Source: CAIUKX01 sp964580965 (GTDB lineage Bacteria > Bacteroidota > Bacteroidia > Flavobacteriales_D > Crocinitomicaceae). From it: 64,000 bases of DNA. A model generated the notes under the pieces. That model worked only from the letters and a program-made list of their open reading frames with translations. It ran no database searches and had not been told where the DNA came from. The position numbers and the translations under genes are program-made. Location of the stretch: NCBI GenBank assembly GCA_964580965.1, contig CAZOLZ010000003.1:1-64000 (forward strand). The letters are read 5' to 3'. This document shows positions 7,739-14,757 of the stretch, piece by piece (the stretch's first letter is position 1; each line of letters starts with the position of its first letter).

Positions 7739-9493
7739 ATGTTTAGGACGCATACTTGTGGCGAATTACGCCTTTCAAATATTAATGATACTGTAACTTT
7801 AGCTGGTTGGATTCAAAAAATCAGAAACCTTGGCGGAATGACTTTTATTGATTTAAGAGATCGATATGGTATCACTCAATTGGCTTTTAACACGGAAGAA
7901 AACGAAGCGTTAGCTGAAAAAGCAGCTAATTTAGGACGTGAATTCGTTTTGCAAATTACAGGTAAAGTAATCGAAAGATCTTCAAAAAACAAAAATATCC
8001 CAACAGGTGAAATTGAAATTGCTGTAACAGAAATTCATATTTTAAATGCAGCAAAGACGCCTCCTTTTACGATTGAAGACAACACTGATGGTGGTGAAGA
8101 GTTAAGAGCTCAATACAGATACTTGGATTTGAGAAGGAATCCGGTTCAAGAAAAATTACGTTTAAGAAATAAAGTTTCATTTGAAACTAGAAAATACTTA
8201 GATGGGCTTAATTTCATGGATGTTGAAACTCCTTATTTAATTAAGTCTACACCTGAAGGAGCGAGAGACTTTGTTGTTCCTTCAAGAATGAATGAAGGAG
8301 AGTTCTATGCATTACCTCAATCTCCTCAAACATTTAAACAATTGTTGATGGTTTCAGGTTTTGACCGTTATTATCAGATAGTAAAGTGTTTTAGAGATGA
8401 AGATTTAAGAGCAGATAGACAACCTGAATTTACACAGGTTGATTGTGAAATGGCTTTTGTAGAACAAGAAGATGTTTTACAAACCTTTGAAGGTATGATT
8501 AAACATTTATTCAAAACAATCAAGGGAATTGAATTTGAAGGTGCTTTTCCTCGCATGAGTTATGCTGAAGCAATAGGAAAATATGGTTCTGACAAACCAG
8601 ATATTCGTTTCGGTATGGAATTCGTAGACTTAACAGCTATCGCTCAAGGTAAAGGTTTTCAAGTTTTTGATGACGCTGAAGCAATTTTAGCCATCAATGC
8701 GGAACAATGTTCTGTTTACACAAGAAAGCAATTGGATAAATTAACGAATTGGGTTAAACGCCCACAGATTGGAGCGAAAGGTTTAATTTATGTTCGTTGT
8801 AATGAAGATGGAACGTTCAAAAGTTCTGTAGATAAATTCTTCAACGAAGAAGAACTAGCAAAATGGGCAAAAGCTGCTAATGCTCAGCCAGGAGATTTAC
8901 TATTGGTGTTAAGTGGTGGGCTTGATACTGTTCGTAAACAAATGAACGAGCTTCGATTACATATGGGGAATGAATTAGGGTTAAGAAACCCGAATGTATT
9001 CAAGCCTTTGTGGGTATTAGATTTCCCTTTACTAGAATGGGACGAAGAAAGCAACAGGTATCATGCAATGCATCACCCATTTACATCTCCAAAACCTGAA
9101 GATGTTCATCTAATTGATAAAGAACCTGGTAAAGTTAGGGCAAATGCATACGATTTAGCGATGAATGGTGTTGAATTAGGTGGTGGTTCTATTCGAATAC
9201 ACGATAGAAGTTTACAAGCAAAAATGTTTGATTTGCTTGGGTTTACACCTGAAGAGGCACAAGCACAATTTGGATTCTTAATGAATGCTTTTGAATACGG
9301 TGCACCACCTCATGGTGGTCTAGCATTTGGTTTAGATCGTTTAGTAGCGACAATGGGAGGGTCTGAATCAATAAGAGATTACATTGCATTCCCTAAAAAC
9401 AATAGTGGAAGAGATGTTATGATTGATGCTCCTGCACCTTTAAATGACATACAATTAGAAGAATTAGGAATTACAACAACTGTTCATTCATAA
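7739..9493 (+). CDS. aspS: Aspartyl-tRNA synthetase
   Basis: Charges tRNA(Asp) with aspartate. The N-terminal OB-fold anticodon-binding domain (about residues 1-105) is followed by the class II catalytic core. Motif 2 is FRDEDLRADRQPEFTQ (about residue 217) and motif 3 is GLAFGLDRLV (about residue 526). The GAD insertion domain typical of bacterial AspRS lies between them. At 584 residues it is the full bacterial length. The start is ATG 7739 (MFRTHTCGEL); the seven codons from TTG 7718 are judged non-coding. The next gene starts 1 base after the stop. Confidence 0.96.
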   Translation: MFRTHTCGELRLSNINDTVTLAGWIQKIRNLGGMTFIDLRDRYGITQLAFNTEENEALAEKAANLGREFVLQITGKVIERSSKNKNIPTGEIEIAVTEIHILNAAKTPPFTIEDNTDGGEELRAQYRYLDLRRNPVQEKLRLRNKVSFETRKYLDGLNFMDVETPYLIKSTPEGARDFVVPSRMNEGEFYALPQSPQTFKQLLMVSGFDRYYQIVKCFRDEDLRADRQPEFTQVDCEMAFVEQEDVLQTFEGMIKHLFKTIKGIEFEGAFPRMSYAEAIGKYGSDKPDIRFGMEFVDLTAIAQGKGFQVFDDAEAILAINAEQCSVYTRKQLDKLTNWVKRPQIGAKGLIYVRCNEDGTFKSSVDKFFNEEELAKWAKAANAQPGDLLLVLSGGLDTVRKQMNELRLHMGNELGLRNPNVFKPLWVLDFPLLEWDEESNRYHAMHHPFTSPKPEDVHLIDKEPGKVRANAYDLAMNGVELGGGSIRIHDRSLQAKMFDLLGFTPEEAQAQFGFLMNAFEYGAPPHGGLAFGLDRLVATMGGSESIRDYIAFPKNNSGRDVMIDAPAPLNDIQLEELGITTTVHS

Positions 9494-9494
9494 T

Positions 9495-9710
9495 ATGATG
9501 AGTGGCATCGATATATTAGGCTATATTGCTTCACTTCTCGTTTTATCTTCATTTTTAATGAAAGATATCAAGAAGTTACGCTTAGTTAATATTGTTGGTT
9601 GTGCTGCTTTTATAGTTTATGCTGCGCAAATTGAAAATGGTTTACCAGTTATTGTAACAAACACAGCAATAGTAATTATAAATACAGTTTATTTATATAA
9701 GAAGAAGTAG
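9495..9710 (+). CDS. Small three-helix inner-membrane protein, YgjV-like
   Basis: 71 residues, almost entirely membrane-spanning: three hydrophobic segments at about 6-22, 30-45 and 50-67, with charged loops MKDIKKLR and a basic C-terminus YKKK. The pattern of LGYIASLLVLSSFLMKD followed by LRLVNIVGCAAF resembles small membrane proteins of Bacteroidetes grouped with YgjV, which are sometimes mislabelled uroporphyrinogen decarboxylase. Two ATG codons stand in tandem at the start (9495, 9498). It begins 1 base after aspS, so it is co-transcribed. No function can be assigned. Confidence 0.6.
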   Translation: MMSGIDILGYIASLLVLSSFLMKDIKKLRLVNIVGCAAFIVYAAQIENGLPVIVTNTAIVIINTVYLYKKK

Positions 9711-9748
9711 AGCGAAATAGAGAGAGAGAATAAATAAATAGATTGAAA

Positions 9749-10501
9749 ATGAATTATATTAAACAACTTACAGCAGATATTCAAGATGAACGTCAACAAT
9801 TAGTTAATCACCCACTGTATTCAAAAATTAATACCGTTGAGGATCTAAAAAAATTCATGGAAACCCATGTTTTTGCCGTTTGGGATTTTATGTCATTATT
9901 AAAAGGTTTACAAATCGGTTTAACTTGTACAACAACACCTTGGATTCCTACTAAACATACCAAAACACGAAAATTAATAAATGAAATCGTTTTTGGGGAA
10001 GAAAGTGATGTAGATGAAAATGGTGAGCCTATGAGTCACTTTGAGATGTATATTGCCTCAATGAAAGAGATTGGTGCAAGTACGACTCAAATTGAAAAAT
10101 TTATTAATCAAATTAAACAAGGTAAAGCCATCAATGAAGCATTTGATATGATCAGTCTTAGTAGTGCTGTAAAAGATTTTGTCAACTTCACGTTTGAACA
10201 AGTTAATTCAGGTAAACTTCATGTTATTGCTGCTGTTTTTACATTTGGAAGGGAAGATTTAATCCCTGATATGTTTATTGAAATCGTAAAAAACATTAGT
10301 CAGAATAATAATTTAGCATGCAACAAGTTAATTTATTATTTAGAGCGTCACATTGAAGTCGATGGAGGGGAACACGGACCGATGTCTTTATCTATGATTA
10401 ATGAATTGTGTGGTACAGATCAAGAAAAATGGAAAGAAGCAACAATTGCTAGCAAAAAAGCTTTGGAACATCGAATTAAATTCTGGAATTCACTGTTGTG
10501 A
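9749..10501 (+). CDS. DUF3050 domain protein, haem-oxygenase-like fold
   Basis: 250-residue soluble protein recognised as DUF3050 by HPLYSKI (residues 21-27), METHVFAVWDFMSLLKGLQ (about 37-55), LTCTTTPW and the late DGGEHGPMS motif. The family belongs to the haem-oxygenase-like helical fold, and its conserved His and Glu residues suggest metal or cofactor binding; no reaction is established that I know of. ATG 9749 is used rather than the TTG two codons earlier. It follows the small membrane protein by 38 bases and converges on the barrel gene at 10511. Confidence 0.8.
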   Translation: MNYIKQLTADIQDERQQLVNHPLYSKINTVEDLKKFMETHVFAVWDFMSLLKGLQIGLTCTTTPWIPTKHTKTRKLINEIVFGEESDVDENGEPMSHFEMYIASMKEIGASTTQIEKFINQIKQGKAINEAFDMISLSSAVKDFVNFTFEQVNSGKLHVIAAVFTFGREDLIPDMFIEIVKNISQNNNLACNKLIYYLERHIEVDGGEHGPMSLSMINELCGTDQEKWKEATIASKKALEHRIKFWNSLL

Positions 10502-10510
10502 TATTACAAT

Positions 10511-11335
10511 TTATTTCTTCTCCCAGTTTTGTCCAAAATTAACTCCAAAAACTACGTCTGCTTCAATGAAACAAAATTGTTGTTTTGCTCTGTCAGCTTT
10601 GAATTGAGTTGTTCTAACATCTGGCATATTGATGTAGCCTCCTTTAACTTCTGACATTATGTAAAAACGATTGTTAAACTCAACTTTTAAACCTGCCACA
10701 ATACCTGCCCCAAATCCAGCAATATGAAAAGCATCATGACGTTTATTGTTCATCAAAGTACAATTCGTTTTGGGCATTAACATACCTGCACCACCACCTA
10801 AAACAGAATTCAAAGTCATTTTTTTATAACCCATTAATTGGTCATTTCTTCTCAATTCAAAATTCAAATAGTTTAGTCCATCTGTATGCTCATACAATAA
10901 AAAATCTGGTTTAATTTGAAAATCTGCATTATCATAGGTTTCATCATAAGCGGTTCCTGAATTTGCAATATCCCCTGAAATGGTTGTTGTTTGATTCACT
11001 CGCATTACATATTTCATGTGATCAACTCCAAATGAAACATCATACTTTTCATCAATAAAATATCCTATTCGCATATTATATTGTGGAATCGTAACCTTAT
11101 TTGGGTTAAAGTAAATAGCTGGGTCAAATCTACTTTGTCTATCATCTGCAACTACATTGTATAAAGTAAAATTATAGTCTTCACCAGTAAATGTGATATC
11201 CGATTTCGTATAAGCTCCCCTGTTCCATCCCCAATAAAAATACATAGAACCTTTCTTTAATGTCTTTCCTGTTTTCTCTTGTGAAAAAGTTGTAAATGAT
11301 AGAATTGAAATTATAAGTGTGACAATAATATTCAT
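10511..11335 (-). CDS. Exported beta-barrel-like outer membrane protein
   Basis: 274 residues with a clear signal peptide (MNIIVTLIISILSFTTFSQ, cleavage after about residue 19), then alternating strands rich in Tyr, Phe and Gly, ending in a strand with VVFGVNFG. I cannot name a family. It shares a pattern with the protein at 22211-23074: an opening strand of type YWGWNRGAYTKS against YGLNRAGYTRS, then YNMRIGYF against FNLKLGYY, and SFGVDHMKY against TFSFDHMEY. ATG 11335 is chosen for its signal peptide; the frame extends 32 codons further without one. It lies 62 bases after the Cys-rich peptide gene of the feo locus and has its own -7 box. Confidence 0.65.
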   Translation of the reverse strand: MNIIVTLIISILSFTTFSQEKTGKTLKKGSMYFYWGWNRGAYTKSDITFTGEDYNFTLYNVVADDRQSRFDPAIYFNPNKVTIPQYNMRIGYFIDEKYDVSFGVDHMKYVMRVNQTTTISGDIANSGTAYDETYDNADFQIKPDFLLYEHTDGLNYLNFELRRNDQLMGYKKMTLNSVLGGGAGMLMPKTNCTLMNNKRHDAFHIAGFGAGIVAGLKVEFNNRFYIMSEVKGGYINMPDVRTTQFKADRAKQQFCFIEADVVFGVNFGQNWEKK

Positions 11336-11357
11336 AAGTATGTATTTTTGAGAAAGC

Positions 11358-11365
11358 CAAAGATA
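11358..11365 (-). promoter_or_regulatory. Candidate -7 box for the barrel gene at 10511-11335
   Basis: Minus-strand TATCTTTG, matching TAnnTTTG, 22 bases before ATG 11335. It supports the signal-peptide start over the longer frame and suggests that this gene is transcribed apart from feoAB. Confidence 0.45.
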
Positions 11366-11397
11366 AGAGTAATTATGAATTAAACTCATCTCTGAAT

Positions 11398-11532
11398 TTA
11401 GTTCGTTTTTCGAGGTTTCGAAATTGAACAATCCTCACAAGAAGACTCTTTAGCGAAGAACTTCTTATAAAATTTATAACCTAAATAACTTAAGGCTGAA
11501 ACGATTATTATGATTACTAAAACTGCTTGCAT
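11398..11532 (-). CDS. FeoB-associated Cys-rich small membrane protein
   Basis: A 44-residue frame. It starts with ATG at 11532 immediately after the feoB stop and reads MQAVLVIIIIVSALSYLGYK, one membrane helix (about residues 3-19). A basic stretch YKKFF, then SSCEDCS with a CxxC pair (residues 32 and 35), and a basic tail follow. This arrangement, position and size fit the FeoB-associated Cys-rich membrane protein family, which occurs directly after feoB in many bacteria and may aid ferrous iron transfer. The zero spacing to feoB implies translational coupling. Confidence 0.8.
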   Translation of the reverse strand: MQAVLVIIIIVSALSYLGYKFYKKFFAKESSCEDCSISKPRKTN

Positions 11533-13491
11533 TTAACTGAAAATAGTGAAAATAGTGAATGATGCTAAATAGGCTAAAACACCCATGAATACAATTTGAA
11601 CAAAGGGCCACTTCCAACTTTTTGTTTCTCTTTTGACAACAGCAAGTGTTGCCATACATTGCATGGCATAAACATAAAAAACCATTAACGAAAGTCCTGT
11701 TGCTAGAGAATAAACTTTGGTACCATCTGGTCGTTTTTCATTTTTCAAACGTTCCATTAAACCTTTGTTTTCCCCTCCATCATCTTCAACTGAATAAATG
11801 GTAGCTAAGGAACCCACAAAAACCTCTCTAGCTGCAAAAGAAGTGATTAATGAAATTCCTATTTTCCAGTCGTAACCTAATGGTGCGATTACAGGTTCTA
11901 TGCCTTTCCCCATAATCCCAATATATGAATTTAAGAGTTTAGCAGACGCAATTTTTTGTGCCTGTTCTTCTTCCGATAATTGATTGAAATTTGTTTCTAT
12001 TTTCAAATCTTTAATCGCTTTTTCTCTTCTCTCAGAAGGTCCGTATGATGCCAAAAACCACAATAAAATCGAGATAGCTAAAATAATTTTACCCGCTTCT
12101 AATACAAATGTTTTTACTTTCTCATATATGTGTAAACTAACATTCTTAAGACGAGGAAGTTTATAATTAGGCATTTCTAAAAGCAAAAAACTCTTATGTT
12201 TTGTCTTTATGATAAAATGCATGATGGTTGCTACTAAAATGGCTGATAAAAAACCCAAAAAATATAAGCCAAATAAAACTAACCCTTGAAGATTTATAAT
12301 TCCTAGAACTCTTTTACTGGGAATTACTAATGCTATCAATAAAGTATATACAGGAATTCTTGCACTACAACTCATTAATGGTGCTACCATGATGGTAATT
12401 ATTCGTTCTTTCCAACTACTTATTGTTCGAGCAGACATGACGCCAGGAATAGCACAAGCAACGCTAGAAATCAAAGGCACAACACTCTTTCCATTTAATC
12501 CCAAAGGTCGCATGATACGATCCATTATAAAAACTACTCTTGCCAAATAACCACTTTCCTCTAAAATTGAAATAAACATGAATAGCAAAGCTATTTGAGG
12601 AACAAATACAACAACTCCTCCTATCCCAGGAACTATTCCATTACATAATAAATCTGTAAACATTCCTGCAGGTAAGTGTTCTGATAAAAATTGAGCAGCT
12701 AAGCCCATATTTTCATCAATCCAATTCATTGGATATGCAGCAAAAACATAAATGAATTGAAATAATAAAAATAAAATTGTAGTAAAAATGACATAGCCTA
12801 AAATAGGGTGTACTATCCATTTATCGATTTTATTACTTTTTGATTCTTTATCTAAATCTACTTTGATTTGTAGTGAATCTAATAGCTTTTTAATCTTAAT
12901 ATATCTAGTTTTAGCTTCTGTAGTTTGATTTTCTAAATCATCAATTGCAGCAATCTTGAAATCAGAAATGAAACTCTTTTGTTGTTTAGAATTATTGTTG
13001 AATTGATGAACTTCTTCTTTTATTCTATTCATTCCAAGCCCAACTCTAGCATTGGTCTCTACTACAGAAACTCCTGGGAATGCTTCATTAATTTTTTTTA
13101 CATCAATTTTAATTCCTCTTTTGAATGCTTGATCAGACATATTTAGTACTAAAATAGTCGGTATCTTCAGGTCATAAATTTGAGTAAAAAGTAAAAGATT
13201 TCGTTCTAAATTTGAAGCATCAACTACAACGATTGCTAAATCAGGATAATCTTTATTTGTTTGATCTGATAGAACATTATATACTACCTGTTCATCTTTA
13301 GTTCTTGGATATATACTGTAAGTTCCCGGAAAATCAATTAATTCGTGTTTTGTTTCTTTAACAGAAAAATATCCTGTTTTCTTATCAACAGTTACTCCCG
13401 GAAAGTTACCCACGTGTTGTTTTAGTCCTGTTAAAGAATTAAAAACGGTACTTTTACCTGTGTTTGGATTTCCGAGTAAAGCTATTTTCAT
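11533..13491 (-). CDS. feoB: Ferrous iron transporter FeoB
   Basis: 652-residue inner-membrane Fe(II) transporter. The N-terminal G domain has G1 GNPNTGKST (residues 7-15), GNFPGVTVD (G2), DFPGTYS (G3) and LNMSD (G4). A cytosolic helical domain follows, then about eight to eleven membrane helices with the Gate motifs ARIPVYT and AAREVFVG. The start is ATG 13491; the preceding TTG codon is not needed. The order feoA-feoB-Cys-rich peptide on one strand is the usual Bacteroidetes feo operon. Here feoA is a separate gene, whereas some relatives fuse it to feoB. Confidence 0.95.
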   Translation of the reverse strand: MKIALLGNPNTGKSTVFNSLTGLKQHVGNFPGVTVDKKTGYFSVKETKHELIDFPGTYSIYPRTKDEQVVYNVLSDQTNKDYPDLAIVVVDASNLERNLLLFTQIYDLKIPTILVLNMSDQAFKRGIKIDVKKINEAFPGVSVVETNARVGLGMNRIKEEVHQFNNNSKQQKSFISDFKIAAIDDLENQTTEAKTRYIKIKKLLDSLQIKVDLDKESKSNKIDKWIVHPILGYVIFTTILFLLFQFIYVFAAYPMNWIDENMGLAAQFLSEHLPAGMFTDLLCNGIVPGIGGVVVFVPQIALLFMFISILEESGYLARVVFIMDRIMRPLGLNGKSVVPLISSVACAIPGVMSARTISSWKERIITIMVAPLMSCSARIPVYTLLIALVIPSKRVLGIINLQGLVLFGLYFLGFLSAILVATIMHFIIKTKHKSFLLLEMPNYKLPRLKNVSLHIYEKVKTFVLEAGKIILAISILLWFLASYGPSERREKAIKDLKIETNFNQLSEEEQAQKIASAKLLNSYIGIMGKGIEPVIAPLGYDWKIGISLITSFAAREVFVGSLATIYSVEDDGGENKGLMERLKNEKRPDGTKVYSLATGLSLMVFYVYAMQCMATLAVVKRETKSWKWPFVQIVFMGVLAYLASFTIFTIFS

Positions 13492-13553
13492 CAATATGCT
13501 ACTTTCTTTGAAGTGCTAATTTAAAAAGAATTTAAATTGGAATAAAACTAAGG

Positions 13554-13772
13554 TTAGATGACTTCAATTAATTTGGCCTCATCCAATCTTAATGAAAGGA
13601 CATAGCCTCCTAAGTCAACTGCAATAGGATCACCAAGTGGTGCTCTAAATAAAACTTTCAATTGCTTTCCTTGATTAATACCCATTTCAGATAATTTAGG
13701 GCGAATGACTGAGTCTTCAACTTTATTAACAGTCACTATATTTCCGGATTTAACAGCTGAAAGTAATTTCAT
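13554..13772 (-). CDS. feoA: Ferrous iron transport protein A
   Basis: 72-residue SH3-like protein that works with FeoB. VEDSVIRPKLSEMGINQGKQ (about residues 18-37) followed by LFRAPLGDPIAVDLGGYVLSLR is the standard FeoA pattern. It is separated from feoB by 62 bases and has a -7 box 18 bases upstream. Length and motif are ordinary for the family. Confidence 0.92.
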   Translation of the reverse strand: MKLLSAVKSGNIVTVNKVEDSVIRPKLSEMGINQGKQLKVLFRAPLGDPIAVDLGGYVLSLRLDEAKLIEVI

Positions 13773-13790
13773 GTTATTCTAATTTTAATA

Positions 13791-13798
13791 CAAAAATA
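13791..13798 (-). promoter_or_regulatory. Candidate -7 box for feoAB
   Basis: Minus-strand TATTTTTG, 18 bases upstream of the feoA ATG, matches TAnnTTTG. No convincing Fur-type palindrome was recognised beside it. Confidence 0.5.
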
Positions 13799-13855
13799 AC
13801 TTATCGATTGAAATTATTTAATAACTATTTTAAGGTATTTTGTTATTAATCCTTA

Positions 13856-13886
13856 AAAAAGGATGGATTAAGTGAATCCATCCTTT
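13856..13886 (-). terminator. Rho-independent terminator after the barrel gene at 13908-14513
   Basis: A perfect 12-bp stem, AAAGGATGGATT (13858-13869) with AATCCATCCTTT (13875-13886) and a 5-base loop. On the minus strand the stem is followed by a run of T, so it ends transcripts of the minus-strand gene upstream and insulates feoA. Confidence 0.85.
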
Positions 13887-13907
13887 CAATATGACATCTA
13901 AAATTAA

Positions 13908-14513
13908 CTAGAACCTTGCAGATATACCTGCATTTAGTAATCCACCTTGACCTAATCCCATTCCTACATTTAGACCTAAATTATCTGTAAAATAATACCT
14001 CATTCCAAGACCTAATCTTGATGCAACGGGAAATGCACTTTTATAAGTTGGGCTTTCATATCCAGCATAATCAGATTTTGCACTAAATGTTCTATTTCCA
14101 TAACCTAGACCAAAAGTAAAATAAGAATCAAACCTGTCTCTAACTACAAAGTGATAATTGAAAGTTGGCATAATTCCTAATTTAGCCGTTTGAATTGACG
14201 CATCATAAATTTCGTTCGTTGAAAAATCTGTTTCTGTATAAGAAATCATAGAAGAACTATAAGCTATATCTATCCCAAAACCGACTTTTTTACTGATTAA
14301 GAATTCACCTTTAACACCTATTGGTCCCACTCCGGAATAATTACTATTTGATGCGTTACTTTCTACTAAAGCTTTAAAAACTGCATTATAAAGACTTCCA
14401 TACCCATAATAAGCATCTAAAATTAACCTTCTTTCTTGAGCCTTAACATTACTTGTAATAGCAATAGTTAACATAATTGTAACTGGCAGAATAATTTTTT
14501 TTACTCTTTTCAT
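13908..14513 (-). CDS. Exported beta-barrel-like outer membrane protein, paralogue A
   Basis: 201 residues with a signal peptide (cleavage after about residue 25, KAQE). A short barrel-like protein follows, rich in Gly, Tyr and Phe and ending GGLLNAGISARF, a C-terminal Phe as in many outer membrane barrels. It is very close to the protein at 18311-18931 over its whole mature length, with shared blocks YYGYGS, YNAVFKALV, TAKLGIMPTFN, SDYAGY, GMRYYFT and GLGQGGLLN. The pair flanks an S9 peptidase and a lipoprotein gene. Function unknown. Confidence 0.7.
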   Translation of the reverse strand: MKRVKKIILPVTIMLTIAITSNVKAQERRLILDAYYGYGSLYNAVFKALVESNASNSNYSGVGPIGVKGEFLISKKVGFGIDIAYSSSMISYTETDFSTNEIYDASIQTAKLGIMPTFNYHFVVRDRFDSYFTFGLGYGNRTFSAKSDYAGYESPTYKSAFPVASRLGLGMRYYFTDNLGLNVGMGLGQGGLLNAGISARF

Positions 14514-14757
14514 AATAATTTAATAATTTTTTTTGACCTACTCTTTTTCTGGTTTTTCGGCTTCCCCCGTTTTAATTTTGATACAACTTCAAGCATCATT
14601 TATCTGTTAATGGACGAAACAAAAAAAGGTAACCCTCTTTAATAAACTTTTTTATTTTTTCAATTCGGAATGTTTATAAACAAATGAAATTGACTAAAAA
14701 TGAGAGCTCTAATCAATTAATTTAGCATATAAGGTTATCAATCTAATAGAAATCAAT

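Noticed and set aside
14514..14757. A small gene or riboswitch in the gap before the S9 peptidase
   Set aside because: Nothing beyond AT-rich sequence; no -7 box match and no conserved structure recognised.
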